Source of the DNA: Auanema rhodensis
Lineage: Eukaryota > Nematoda > Chromadorea > Rhabditida > Rhabditidae
Direction of reading: 5' to 3'
DNA: 64,000 bases
Assembly (NCBI GenBank): GCA_964057225.1
Contig: OZ059896.1
Coordinates: forward strand, 868,001 to 932,000
Shown: one piece after another, positions 37,901-52,528 of the stretch
How the letters are laid out: each line of letters starts with the position of its first letter
Position numbering within the stretch: the stretch's first letter is position 1
The notes under the pieces: model-generated
The model's input: only the letters and a program-made list of their open reading frames with translations
What the model was told of the DNA's origin: nothing
Database searches by the model: none
Translations under genes and position numbers: made by a program

Positions 37901-40032
37901 TCAAAGTCATGGTTACCATGAACCAATATCAATAAAATTTGTTTTTAAACTAATATGGACATGGGGAATCTAATTTCGAAAACCGCATCTCTTTATCTTT
38001 CACGTGAAGCGAGTTACATACCAAGTGCACATCACGTGTACATTTAATTAGCATAAATTAAAGTTCACGTAAATTTCAAAGTCATGGTTACCATGAACCA
38101 ATATCAATAAAAATTTGTTTTTAGACTAATATGGACATGGGGAATCTAATTTCGAAAACCGCATCTCTTTATCTTTCACGTGAAGCGAGTTACATACCAA
38201 GTGCACATCACGTGTACATTTAATTAGCATAAATTAAAGTTCACGTAAATTTCAAAGTCATGGTTACCATGCACCAATATCAATAAAAATTTGTTTTTAG
38301 ACTAATATGGACATGGGGAATCTAATTTTGAAAACCGCATCTCTTTATCTTTCACGTGAAGCGAGTTACATACCAAGTGCACATCACGTGTACATTTAAT
38401 TAGCATAAATTAAAGTTCACGTAAATTTCAAAGTCATGGTTACCATGAACCAATATCAATAAAAATTTGTTTTTAGACTAATATGGACATGGGGAATCTA
38501 ATTTTGAAAACCGCATCTCTTTATCTTTCACGTGAAGCGAGTTACATACCAAGTGCACATCACGTGTACATTTAATTAGCATAAATAAAAGTTCACGTAA
38601 ATTTCAAAGTCATGGTTACCATGAACCAATATCAATAAAAATTTGTTTTTAGACTAATATGGACATGGGGAATCTAATTTTGAAAACCGCATCTCTTTAT
38701 CTTTCACGTGAAGCGAGTTACATACCAAGTGCACATCACGTGTACATTTAATTAGCATAAATTAAAGTTCACGTAAATTTCAAAGTCATGGTTACCATGC
38801 ACCAATATCAATAAAAATTTGTTTTTAGACTAATATGGACATGGGGAATCTAATTTTGAAAACCGCATCTCTTTATCTCTCACGTGAAGCGAGTTACATA
38901 CCAAGTGCACATCACGTGTACATTTAATTAGCATAAATTAAAGTTCACGTAAATTTCAAAGTCATGGTTACCATGAAGCAATATCAATAAAAATTTGTTT
39001 TTAGACTAATATGGACATGGGGAATCTAATTTCGAAAGCCGCATCTCTTTATCTTTCACGTGAAGCGAGTTACATACCAAGTGCACATCACGTGTACATT
39101 TAATTAGCATAAATTAAAGTTCACGTAAATTTCAAAGTCATGGTTACCATGAACCAATATCAATAAAAATTTGTTTTTAGACTAATATGGACATGGGGAA
39201 TCTAATTTTGAAAACCGCATCTCTTTATCTTTCACGTGAAGCGAGTTACATACCAAGTGCACATCACGTGTACATTTAATTAGCATAAATTAAAGTTCAC
39301 GTAAATTTCAAAGTCATGGTTACCATGCACCAATATCAATAAAAATTTGTTTTTAGACTAATATGGACATGGGGAATCTAATTTTGAAAACCGCATCTCT
39401 TTATCTTTCACGTGAAGCGAGTTACATACCAAGTGCACATCACGTGTACATTTAATTAGCATAAATTAAAGTTCACGTAAATTTCAAAGTCATGGTTACC
39501 ATGAACCAATATCAATAAAAATTTGTTTTTAGACTAATATGGACATGGGGAATCTAATTTTGAAAACCGCATCTCTTTATCTTTCACGTGAAGCGAGTTA
39601 CATACCAAGTGCACATCACGTGTACATTTAATTAGCATAAATTAAAGTTCACGTAAATTTCAAAGTCATGGTTACCATGAACCAATATCAATAAAAATTT
39701 GTTTTTAGACTAATATGGACATGGGGAATCTAATTTTGAAAACCGCATCTCTTTATCTCTCACGTGAAGCGAGTTACATACCAAGTGCACATCACGTGTA
39801 CATTTAATTAGCATAAATTAAAGTTCACGTAAATTTCAAAGTCATGGTTACCATGAACCAATATCAATAAAAATTTGTTTTTAGACTAATATGGACATGG
39901 AGAATCTAATTTTGAAAACCGCATCTCTTTATCTTTCACGTGAAGCGAGTTACATACCAAGTGCACATCACGTGTACATTTAATTAGCATAAATTAAAGT
40001 TCACGTAAATTTCAAAGTCATGGTTACCATGA
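34930..40032 (+). repeat. HOR domain D: loosely ordered satellite with C-type and E-type markers
   Basis: It contains 29 monomers with no clean tandem period. It includes a TTTCG/TTTAAAC series with AAAACAGC (35634-36161) and CATAAATAAAAG endings (36162, 38449) shared with 31083-31786. A second TTTAAAC series (36690-37217) ends CAATGTC, as at 24075-24602. Private changes include CATGTGGAATC (35282), TTTTGGAAACC with CCAAGAGCAC (37570), GAATCAATATC with AATTCGTTTTT (37746) and a 175-bp monomer with AATAAAATTTG (37922). ATCTCTCACG, a domain E marker, first appears at 38801 and again at 39681. Confidence 0.8.
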
Positions 40033-43000
40033 ACCAATATCAATAAAAATTTGTTTTTAGACTAATATGGACATGGGAAATCTAATTTTGAAAACCGCAT
40101 CTCTTTATCTTTCACGCGAAGCGAGTTACATAACAAGTGCAGATCACGTGTACATTTAATTAGCATAAATTAAAGTTCACGTAAATTTCAAAGTCATGGT
40201 TACCATGAACCAATATCAATAAAAATTTGTTTTTAGACTAATATGGATATGGGGAATCTAATTTTGAAAACCGCATCTCTTTATCTTTCACGTGAAGCGA
40301 GTTACATACCAAGTGCACATCACGTGTACATTTAATTAGCATAAATTAAAGTTCACGTAAATTTCAAAGTCATGGTTACCATGAACCAATATCAATAAAA
40401 ATTTGTTTTTAGACTAATATGGACATGGGGAATCTAATTTTGAAAACCGCATCTCTTTATCTTTCACGTGAAGCGAGTTACATACCGAGTGCACATCACG
40501 TGTACATTTAATTAGCATAAATTAAAGTTCACGTAAATTTCAAAGTCATGGTTACCATGAACCAATATCAATAAAAATTTGTTTTTAAACTAATATGGAC
40601 ATGGGGAATCCAATTTCGAAAACCGCATCTCTTTATCTTTCACGTGAAGCGAGTTACATAACAAGTGCACATCACGTGTACATTTAATTAGCATAAATTA
40701 AAGTTCACGTAAATTTCAAAGTCATGGTTACCATGAACCAATATCAATAAAAATTTGTTTTTAGACTAATATGGACATGGGGAATCTAATTTCGAAAACC
40801 GCATCTCTTTATCTTTCACGTGAAGCGAGTTACATACCAAGTGCACATCACGTGTACATTTAATTAGCATAAATTAAAGTTCACGTAAATTTCAAAGTCA
40901 TGGTTACCATGCACCAATATCAATAAAAATTTGTTTTTAGACTAATATGAACATGGGGAATCTAATTTTGAAAACCGCATCTCTTTATCTTTCACGTGAA
41001 GCGAGTTACATACCAAGTGCACATCACGTGTACATTTAATTAGCATAAATTAAAGTTCACGTAAATTTCAAAGTCATGGTTACCATGAACCAATATCAAT
41101 AAAAATTTGTTTTTAGACTAATATGGACATGGGGAATCTAATTTTGAAAACCGCATCTCTTTATCTTTCACGTGAAGCGAGTTACATACCGAGTGCACAT
41201 CACGTGTACATTTAATTAGCATAAATTAAAGTTCACGTAAATTTCAAAGTCATGGTTACCGTGAACCAATATCAATAAAAATTTGTTTTTAAACTAATAT
41301 GGACATGGGGAATCCAATTTCGAAAACCGCATCTCTTTATCTTTCACGTGAAGCGAGTTACATACCAAGTGCACATCACGTGTACATTTAATTAGCATAA
41401 ATTAAAGTTCACGTAAATTTCAAAGTCATGGTTACCATGAACCAATATCAATAAAAATTTGTTTTTAGACTAATATGGACATGGGGAATCTAATTTCGAA
41501 AACCGCATCTCTTTATCTTTCACGTGAAGCGAGTTACATACCAAGTGCACATCACGTGTACATTTAATTAGCATAAATTAAAGTTCACGTAAATTTCAAA
41601 GTCATGGTTACCATGCACCAATATCAATAAAAATTTGTTTTTAGACTAATATGAACATGGGGAATCTAATTTTGAAAACCGCATCTCTTTATCTTTCACG
41701 TGAAGCGAGTTACATACCAAGTGCACATCACGTGTACATTTAATTAGCATAAATTAAAGTTCACGTAAATTTCAAAGTCATGGTTACCATGAACCAATAT
41801 CAATAAAAATTTGTTTTTAGACTAATATGGACATGGGGAATCTAATTTTGAAAACCGCATCTCTTTTTCTTTCACGTGAAGCGAGTTACATACCAAGTGC
41901 ACATCACGTGTACATTTAATTAGCATAAATTAAAGTTCACGTAAATTTCAAAGTCATGGTTACCATGAACCAATATCAATAAAAATTTGTTTTTAGACTA
42001 ATATGGACATGGGGAATCTAATTTTAAAAACCGCATCTCTTTATCTCTCACGTGAAGCGAGTTACATACCAAGTGCACATCACGTGTACATTTAATTAGC
42101 ATAAATTAAAGTTCACGTAAATTTCAAAGTCATGGTTACCATGCACCAATATCAATAAAAATTTGTTTTTAGACTAAAATGGACATGGGGAATCTAATTT
42201 TGAAAACCGCATCTCTTTATCTTTCACGTGAAGCGAGTTACACACCAAGTGCACATCACGTGTACATTTAATTAGCATAAATTAAAGTTCACGTAAATTT
42301 CAAAGTCATGGTTACCATGAACCAATATCAATAAAAATTTGTTTTTAGACTAATATGGACATGGGGAATCTAATTTTTAAAACCGCATCTCTTTATCTTT
42401 CACGTGAAGCGAGTTACATACCAAGTGCACATCACGTGTACATTTAATTAGCATAAATTAAAGTTCACGTAAATTTCAAAGTCATGGTTACCATGAACCA
42501 ATATCAATAAAAATTTGTTTTTAGACTAATATGGACATGGGGAATCTAATTTTGAAAACCGCATCTCTTTATCTTTCACGTGAAGCGAGTTACATACCAA
42601 GTGCACATCACGTGTACATTTAATTAGCATAAATTTAAGTTCACGTAAATTTCAAAGTCATGGTTACCATGAACCAATATCAATAAAAATTTGTTTTTAG
42701 ACTAATATGGACATGGGGAATCTAATTTTGAAAACCGCATCTCTTAATCTTTCACGTGAAGCGAGTTACATACCAAGTGCACATCACGTGTACATTTAAT
42801 TAGCATAAATTAAAGTTCACGTAAATTTCAAAGTCATGGTTACCATGAACCAATATCAATAAAAATTTGTTTTTAGACTAATATGGATATGGGGAATCTA
42901 ATTTTGAAAACCGCATCTCTTTATCTTTCACGCGAAGCGAGTTACATAACAAGTGCAGATCACGTGTACATTTAATTAGCATAAATTAAAGTTCACGTAA

Positions 43001-46000
43001 ATTTCAAAGTCATGGTTACCATGAACCAATATCAATAAAAATTTGTTTTTAGACTAATATGGACATGGGGAATCTAATTTTGAAAACCGCATCTCTTTAT
43101 CTTTCACGTGAAGCGAGTTACATACCGAGTGCACATCACGTGTACATTTAATTAGCATAAATTAAAGTTCACGTAAATTTCAAAGTCATGGTTACCATGA
43201 ACCAATATCAATAAAAATTTGTTTTTAAACTAATATGGACATGGGGAATCTAATTTCGAAAACCGCATCTCTTTATCTTTCACGTGAAGCGAGTTACATA
43301 CCAAGTGCACATCACGTGTACATTTAATTAGCATAAATTAAAGTTCACGTAAATTTCAAAGTCATGGTTACCATGAACCAATATCAATAAAAATTTGTTT
43401 TTAGACTAATATGAACATGAGGAATCTAATTTTGAAAACCGCATCTCTTTATCTTTCACGTGAAGCGAGTTACATACCAAGTGCACATCACGTGTACATT
43501 TAATTAGCATAAATTAAAGTTCACGTAAATTTCAAAGTCATGGTTACCATGAACCAATATCAATAAAAATTTGTTTTTAGACTAATATGGACATGGGGAA
43601 TCTAATTTTAAAAACCGCATCTCTTTATCTCTCACGTGAAGCGAGTTACATACCAAGTGCACATCACGTGTACATTTAATTAGCATAAATTAAAGTTCAC
43701 GTAAATTTCAAAGTCATGGTTACCATGCACCAATATCAATAAAAATTTGTTTTTAGACTAAAATGGACATGGGGAATCTAATTTTGAAAACCGCATCTCT
43801 TTATCTTTCACGTGAAGCGAGTTACACACCAAGTGCACATCACGTGTACATTTAATTAGCATAAATTAAAGTTCACGTAAATTTCAAAGTCATGGTTACC
43901 ATGAACCAATATCAATAAAAATTTGTTTTTAGACTAATATGGACATGGGGAATCTAATTTTTAAAACCGCATCTCTTTATCTTTCACGTGAAGCGAGTTA
44001 CATACCAAGTGCACATCACGTGTACATTTAATTAGCATAAATTAAAGTTCACGTAAATTTCAAAGTCATGGTTACCATGAACCAATATCAATAAAAATTT
44101 GTTTTTAGACTAATATGGACATGGGGAATCTAATTTTGAAAACCGCATCTTTTTATCTTTCACGTGAAGCGAGTTACATACCAAGTGCACATCACGTGTA
44201 CATTTAATTAGCATAAATTAAAGTTCACGTAAATTTCAAAGTCATGGTTACCATGAACCAATATCAATAAAAATTTGTTTTTAGACTAATATGGACATGG
44301 GGAATCTAATTTTGAAAACCGCATCTCTTTATCTCTCACGTGAAGCGAGTTACATACCAAGTGCACATCACGTGTACATTTAATTAGCATAAATTAAAGT
44401 TCACGTAAATTTCAAAGTCATGGTTACCATGAACCAATATCAATAAAAATTTGTTTTTAGACTAATATGGACATGGGGAATCTAATTTTGAAAACCGCAT
44501 CTCTTTATCTTTCACGTGAAGCGAGTTACATACCAAGTGCACATCACGTGTACATTTAATTAGCATAAATTAAAGTTCACGTAAATTTCAAAGTCATGGT
44601 TACCATGAACCAATATCAATAAAAATTTGTTTTTAGACTAATATGGATATGGGGAATCTAATTTTGAAAACCGCATCTCTTTATCTTTCACGCGAAGCGA
44701 GTTACATAACAAGTGCAGATCACGTGTACATTTAATTAGCATAAATTAAAGTTCACGTAAATTTCAAAGTCATGGTTACCATGAACCAATATCAATAAAA
44801 ATTCGTTTTTAGACTGATATGGATATGGGGAATCTAATTTTGAAAACCGCATCTCTTTATCTTTCACGTGAAGCGAGTTACATACCAAGTGCACATCACG
44901 TGTACATTTAATTAGCATAAATTAAAGTTCACGTAAATTTCAAAGTCATGGTTACCATGAACCAATATCAATAAAAATTTGTTTTTAGACTAATATGGAC
45001 ATGGGGAATCTAATTTTGAAAACCGCATCTCTTTATCTTTCACGTGAAGCGAGTTACATACCGAGTGCACATCACGTGTACATTTAATTAGCATAAATTA
45101 AAGTTCACGTAAATTTCAAAGTCATGGTTACCATGAACCAATATCAATAAAAATTTGTTTTTAAACTAATATGGACATGGGGAATCTAATTTCGAAAACC
45201 GCATCTCTTTATCTTTCACGTGAAGCGAGTTACATACCAAGTGCACATCACGTGTACATTTAATTAGCATAAATTAAAGTTCACGTAAATTTCAAAGTCA
45301 TGGTTACCATGAACCAATATCAATAAAAATTTGTTTTTAGACTAATATGGACATGGGGAATCTAATTTCGAAAACCGCATCTCTTTATCTTTCACGTGAA
45401 GCGAGTTACATACCAAGTGCACATCACGTGTACATTTAATTAGCATAAATTAAAGTTCACGTAAATTTCAAAGTCATGGTTACCATGCACCAATATCAAT
45501 AAAAATTTGTTTTTAGACTAATATGAACATGGGGAATCTAATTTTGAAAACCGCATCTCTTCATCTTTCACGTGAAGCGAGTTACATACCAAGTGCACAT
45601 CACGTGTACATTTAATTAGCATAAATTAAAGTTCACGTAAATTTCAAAGTCATGGTTACCATGAACCAATATCAATAAAAATTTGTTTTTAGACTAATAT
45701 GGACATGGGGAATCTAATTTTGAAAACCGCATCTCTTTATCTCTCACGTGAAGCGAGTTACATACCAAGTGCACATCACGTGTACATTTAATTAGCATAA
45801 ATTAAAGTTCACGTAAATTTCAAAGTCATGGTTACCATGCACCAATATCAATAAAAATTTGTTTTTAGACTAAAATGGACATGGGGAATCTAATTTTGAA
45901 AACCGCATCTCTTTATCTTTCACGTGAAGCGAGTTACATACCAAGTGCACATCACGTGTACATTTAATTAGCATAAATTAAAGTTCACGTAAATTTCAAA

Positions 46001-48656
46001 GTCATGGTTACCATGAACCAATATCAATAAAAATTTGTTTTTAGACTAAAATGGACATGGGGAATCTAATTTTGAAAACCGCATCTCTTTATCTTTCACG
46101 TGAAGCGAGTTACACACCAAGTGCACATCACGTGTACATTTAATTAGCATAAATTAAAGTTCACGTAAATTTCAAAGTCATGGTTACCATGAACCAATAT
46201 CAATAAAAATTTGTTTTTAGACTAATATGGACATGGGGAATCTAATTTTTAAAACCGCATCTCTTTATCTTTCACGTGAAGCGAGTTACATACCAAGTGC
46301 ACATCACGTGTACATTTAATTAGCATAAATTAAAGTTCACGTAAATTTCAAAGTCATGGTTACCATGAACCAATATCAATAAAAATTTGTTTTTAGACTA
46401 ATATGGACATGGGGAATCTAATTTTGAAAACCGCATCTTTTTATCTTTCACGTGAAGCGAGTTACATACCAAGTGCACATCACGTGTACATTTAATTAGC
46501 ATAAATTAAAGTTCACGTAAATTTCAAAGTCATGGTTACCATGAACCAATATCAATAAAAATTTGTTTTTAGACTAATATGGACATGGGGAATCTAATTT
46601 TGAAAACCGCATCTCTTTATCTTTCACGTGAAGCGAGTTACATACCAAGTGCACATCACGTGTACATTTAATTAGCATAAATTAAAGTTCACGTAAATTT
46701 CAAAGTCATGGTTACCATGAACCAATATCAATAAAAATTTGTTTTTAGACTAATATGGACATGGGGAATCTAATTTTGAAAACCGCATCTCTTTATCTTT
46801 CACGTGAAGCGAGTTACATACCAAGTGCACATCACGTGTACATTTAATTAGCATAAATTAAAGTTCACGTAAATTTCAAAGTCATGGTTACCATGAACCA
46901 ATATCAATAAAAATTTGTTTTTAGACTAATATGGACATGGGGAATCTAATTTTAAAAACCGCATCTCTTTATCTTTCACGTGAAGCGAGTTACATACCAA
47001 GTGCACATCACGTGTACATTTAATTAGCATAAATTAAAGTTCACGTAAATTTCAAAGTCATGGTTACCATGCACCAATATCAATAAAAATTTGTTTTTAG
47101 ACTAATATGGACATGGGGAATCTAATTTTGAAAACCGCATCTCTTTATCTTTCACGTGAAGCGAGTTACATACCAAGTGCACATCACGTGTACATTTAAT
47201 TAGCATAAATTAAAGTTCACGTAAACTTCAAAGTCATGGTTACCATGAACCAATATCAATAAAAATTTGTTTTTAGACTAATATGGACATGGGGAATCTA
47301 ATTTTGAAAACCGCATCTCTTTATCTTTCACGTGAAGCGAGTTACATACCAAGTGCACATCACGTGTACATTTAATTAGCATAAATTAAAGTTCACGTAA
47401 ATTTCAAAGTCATGGTTACCATGAACCAATATCAATAAAAATTTGTTTTTAGACTAATATGGACATGGGGAATCTAATTTTAAAAACCGCATCTCTTTAT
47501 CTTTCACGTGAAGCGAGTTACATACCAAGTGCACATCACGTGTACATTTAATTAGCATAAATTAAAGTTCACGTAAATTTCAAAGTCATGGTTACCATGA
47601 ACCAATATCAATAAAAATTTGTTTTTAGACTAATATGGACATGGGGAATCTAATTTTAAAAACCGCATCTCTTTATCTTTCACGTGAAGCGAGTTACATA
47701 CCAAGTGCACATCACGTGTACATTTAATTAGCATAAATTAAAGTTCACGTAAATTTCAAAGTCATGGTTACCATGCACCAATATCAATAAAAATTTGTTT
47801 TTAGACTAATATGGACATGGGGAATCTAATTTTGAAAACCGCATCTCTTTATCTTTCACGTGAAGCGAGTTACATACCAAGTGCACATCACGTGTACATT
47901 TAATTAGCATAAATTAAAGTTCACGTAAATTTCAAAGTCATGGTTACCATGAACCAATATCAATAAAAATTTGTTTTTAGACTAATATGGACATGGGGAA
48001 TCTAATTTTGAAAACCGCATCTCTTTATCTTTCACGTGAAGCGAGTTACATACCAAGTGCACATCACGTGTACATTTAATTAGCATAAATTAAAGTTCAC
48101 GTAAATTTCAAAGTCATGGTTACCATGAACCAATATCAATAAAAATTTGTTTTTAGACTAATATGGACATGGGGAATCTAATTTTGAAAACCGCATCTCT
48201 TTATCTTTCACGTGAAGCGAGTTACATACCGAGTGCACATCACGTGTACATTTAATTAGCATAAATTAAAGTTCACGTAAATTTCAAAGTCATGGTTACC
48301 ATGAACCAATATCAATAAAAATTTGTTTTTAAACTAATATGGACATGGGGAATTTAATTTCGAAAACCGCATCTCTTTATCTTTCACGTGAAGCGAGTTA
48401 CATACCAAGTGCACATCACGTGTACATTTAATTAGCATAAATTAAAGTTCACGTAAATTTCAAAGTCATGGTTACCATGAACCAATATCAATAAAAATTT
48501 GTTTTTAGACTAATATGGACATGGGGAATCTAATTTCGAAAACCGCATCTCTTTATCTTTCACGTGAAGCGAGTTACATACCAAGTGCACATCACGTGTA
48601 CATTTAATTAGCATAAATTAAAGTTCACGTAAATTTCAAAGTCATGGTTACCATGC
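40033..48656 (+). repeat. HOR domain E, proximal part
   Basis: Forty-nine 176-bp monomers with a new marker set: CACGCGAAGCG with TAACAAGTGCAGATC (40033, 42849, 44609; spacings 2816 and 1760 bp), CCGAGTGCAC (40385, 41089, 43025, 44961, 48129), ATGAACATGG (40913, 41617, 43377, 45489), ACTAAAATGG (42145, 43729, 45841, 46017), TTACACACC (42145, 43729, 46017), TTTTTAAAACC (42321, 43905, 46193) and GCATCTTTTTATC (44081, 46369). The order CACGCG, CCGAG, TTTAAAC, GAACAT, CTCTCACG, TAAAATGG, TTTTTAAAA is conserved, while the number of intervening monomers varies, so unit length is unstable. Confidence 0.82.
40385..41792 (+). repeat. 4-mer tandem duplication (2 x 704 bp)
   Basis: 40385-41088 and 41089-41792 have the same order: CCGAGTGCAC, TTTAAAC with GGAATCCAATTTCG, TTTCG ending GCACC, and ATGAACATGG. 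GAATCCAA was seen only in these two copies. They differ by TAACAAGTGC (40561 monomer) and by ACCGTGAACC at the start of the 41265 monomer. Confidence 0.85.
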
Positions 48657-51600
48657 ACCAATATCAATAAAAATTTGTTTTTAGACTAATATGAACATGG
48701 GGAATCTAATTTTGAAAACCGCATCTCTTTATCTTTCACGTGAAGCGAGTTACATACCAAGTGCACATCACGTGTACATTTAATTAGCATAAATTAAAGT
48801 TCACGTAAATTTCAAAGTCATGGTTACCATGAACCAATATCAATAAAAATTTGTTTTTAGACTAATATGGACATGGGGAATCTAATTTTAAAAACCGCAT
48901 CTCTTTATCTCTCACGTGAAGCGAGTTACATACCAAGTGCACATCACGTGTACATTTAATTAGCATAAATTAAAGTTCACGTAAATTTCAAAGTCATGGT
49001 TACCATGCACCAATATCAATAAAAATTTGTTTTTAGACTAAAATGGACATGGGGAATCTAATTTTGAAAACCGCATCTCTTTATCTTTCACGTGAAGCGA
49101 GTTACATACCAAGTGCACATCACGTGTACATTTAATTAGCATAAATTAAAGTTCACGTAAATTTCAAAGTCATGGTTACCATGAACCAATATCAATAAAA
49201 ATTTGTTTTTAGACTAAAATGGACATGGGGAATCTAATTTTGAAAACCGCATCTCTTTATCTTTCACGTGAAGCGAGTTACACACCAAGTGCACATCACG
49301 TGTACATTTAATTAGCATAAATTAAAGTTCACGTAAATTTCAAAGTCATGGTTACCATGAACCAATATCAATAAAAATTTGTTTTTAGACTAATATGGAC
49401 ATGGGGAATCTAATTTTTAAAACCGCATCTCTTTATCTTTCACGTGAAGCGAGTTACATACCAAGTGCACATCACGTGTACATTTAATTAGCATAAATTA
49501 AAGTTCACGTAAATTTCAAAGTCATGGTTACCATGCACCAATATCAATAAAAATTTGTTTTTAGACTAATATGAACATGGGGAATCTAATTTTGAAAACC
49601 GCATCTCTTTATCTTTCACGTGAAGCGAGTTACATACCAAGTGCACATCACGTGTACATTTAATTAGCATAAATTAAAGTTCACGTAAATTTCAAAGTCA
49701 TGGTTACCATGAACCAATATCAATAAAAATTTGTTTTTAGACTAATATGGACATGGGGAATCTAATTTTAAAAACCGCATCTCTTTATCTCTCACGTGAA
49801 GCGAGTTACATACCAAGTGCACATCACGTGTACATTTAATTAGCATAAATTAAAGTTCACGTAAATTTCAAAGTCATGGTTACCATGCACCAATATCAAT
49901 AAAAATTTGTTTTTAGACTAAAATGGACATGGGGAATCTAATTTTGAAAACCGCATCTCTTTATCTTTCACGTGAAGCGAGTTACACACCAAGTGCACAT
50001 CACGTGTACATTTAATTAGCATAAATTAAAGTTCACGTAAATTTCAAAGTCATGGTTACCATGAACCAATATCAATAAAAATTTGTTTTTAGACTAATAT
50101 GGACATGGGGAATCTAATTTTTAAAACCGCATCTCTTTATCTTTCACGTGAAGCGAGTTACATACCAAGTGCACATCACGTGTACATTTAATTAGCATAA
50201 ATTAAAGTTCACGTAAATTTCAAAGTCATGGTTACCATGAACCAATATCAATAAAAATTTGTTTTTAGACTAATATGGACATGGGGAATCTAATTTTGAA
50301 AACCGCATCTTTTTATCTTTCACGTGAAGCGAGTTACATACCAAGTGCACATCACGTGTACATTTAATTAGCATAAATTAAAGTTCACGTAAATTTCAAA
50401 GTCATGGTTACCATGAACCAATATCAATAAAAATTTGTTTTTAGACTAATATGGACATGGGGAATCTAATTTTGAAAACCGCATCTCTTTATCTTTCACG
50501 TGAAGCGAGTTACATACCGAGTGCACATCACGTGTACATTTAATTAGCATAAATTAAAGTTCACGTAAATTTCAAAGTCATGGTTACCATGCACCAATAT
50601 CAATAAAAATTTGTTTTTAGACTAATATGAACATGGGGAATCTAATTTTGAAAACCGCATCTCTTTATCTTTCACGTGAAGCGAGTTACATACCAAGTGC
50701 ACATCACGTGTACATTTAATTAGCATAAATTAAAGTTCACGTAAATTTCAAAGTCATGGTTACCATGAACCAATATCAATAAAAATTTGTTTTTAGACTA
50801 ATATGGACATGGGGAATCTAATTTTAAAAACCGCATCTCTTTATCTCTCACGTGAAGCGAGTTACATACCAAGTGCACATCACGTGTACATTTAATTAGC
50901 ATAAATTAAAGTTCACGTAAATTTCAAAGTCATGGTTACCATGCACCAATATCAATAAAAATTTGTTTTTAGACTAAAATGGACATGGGGAATCTAATTT
51001 TGAAAACCGCATCTCTTTATCTTTCACGTGAAGCGAGTTACATACCAAGTGCACATCACGTGTACATTTAATTAGCATAAATTAAAGTTCACGTAAATTT
51101 CAAAGTCATGGTTACCATGAACCAATATCAATAAAAATTTGTTTTTAGACTAAAATGGACATGGGGAATCTAATTTTGAAAACCGCATCTCTTTATCTTT
51201 CACGTGAAGCGAGTTACACACCAAGTGCACATCACGTGTACATTTAATTAGCATAAATTAAAGTTCACGTAAATTTCAAAGTCATGGTTACCATGAACCA
51301 ATATCAATAAAAATTTGTTTTTAGACTAATATGGACATGGGGAATCTAATTTTTAAAACCGCATCTCTTTATCTTTCACGTGAAGCGAGTTACATACCAA
51401 GTGCACATCACGTGTACATTTAATTAGCATAAATTAAAGTTCACGTAAATTTCAAAGTCATGGTTACCATGCACCAATATCAATAAAAATTTGTTTTTAG
51501 ACTAATATGAACATGGGGAATCTAATTTTGAAAACCGCATCTCTTTATCTTTCACGTGAAGCGAGTTACATACCAAGTGCACATCACGTGTACATTTAAT

Positions 51601-52528
51601 TAGCATAAATTAAAGTTCACGTAAATTTCAAAGTCATGGTTACCATGAACCAATATCAATAAAAATTTGTTTTTAGACTAATATGGACATGGGGAATCTA
51701 ATTTTAAAAACCGCATCTCTTTATCTCTCACGTGAAGCGAGTTACATACCAAGTGCACATCACGTGTACATTTAATTAGCATAAATTAAAGTTCACGTAA
51801 ATTTCAAAGTCATGGTTACCATGCACCAATATCAATAAAAATTTGTTTTTAGACTAAAATGGACATGGGGAATCTAATTTTGAAAACCGCATCTCTTTAT
51901 CTTTCACGTGAAGCGAGTTACACACCAAGTGCACATCACGTGTACATTTAATTAGCATAAATTAAAGTTCACGTAAATTTCAAAGTCATGGTTACCATGA
52001 ACCAATATCAATAAAAATTTGTTTTTAGACTAATATGGACATGGGGAATCTAATTTTTAAAACCGCATCTCTTTATCTTTCACGTGAAGCGAGTTACATA
52101 CCAAGTGCACATCACGTGTACATTTAATTAGCATAAATTAAAGTTCACGTAAATTTCAAAGTCATGGTTACCATGAACCAATATCAATAAAAATTTGTTT
52201 TTAGACTAATATGGACATGGGGAATCTAATTTTGAAAACCGCATCTTTTTATCTTTCACGTGAAGCGAGTTACATACCAAGTGCACATCACGTGTACATT
52301 TAATTAGCATAAATTAAAGTTCACGTAAATTTCAAAGTCATGGTTACCATGAACCAATATCAATAAAAATTTGTTTTTAGACTAATATGGACATGGGGAA
52401 TCTAATTTTGAAAACCGCATCTCTTTATCTTTCACGTGAAGCGAGTTACATACCAAGTGCACATCACGTGTACATTTAATTAGCATAAATTAAAGTTCAC
52501 GTAAATTTCAAAGTCATGGTTACCATGA
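48657..52528 (+). repeat. 11-mer HOR, two tandem copies (2 x 1936 bp)
   Basis: 48657-50592 and 50593-52528. Each contains ATGAACATGG, CTCTCACG, ACTAAAATGG, ACTAAAATGG/TTACACACC, TTTTTAAAACC, then a second shorter pass of ATGAACATGG, CTCTCACG, ACTAAAATGG/TTACACACC, TTTTTAAAACC, then GCATCTTTTTATC and a closing monomer. TTACACACC pairs lie at 49278/49982 and 51214/51918. The closing monomer is CCGAGTGCAC in copy 1 (50417) but plain in copy 2 (52353). The unit thus nests a 5-mer and a 4-mer version of the same series. Confidence 0.88.

Noticed and set aside
1008-44918. 37 minus-strand reading frames of 60 codons beginning MLIKCTRDVHL
   Set aside because: They are the satellite itself. In the common monomer the frame hits TAG within ATTAGTCT; it opens only where ACTAAT became ACTGAT or AGAATAAT. 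The frame cannot continue because 176 is not a multiple of three. The frames show no domain or conservation beyond monomer copying, and they appear and vanish with HOR class.
48657-52528. Common origin of the two 1936-bp 11-mers at 11979 and 48657
   Set aside because: They share length only. Marker sets differ completely (ACTGAT/CACTTG/CTCTTTCTCT versus GAACAT/TAAAATGG/TTACACACC).
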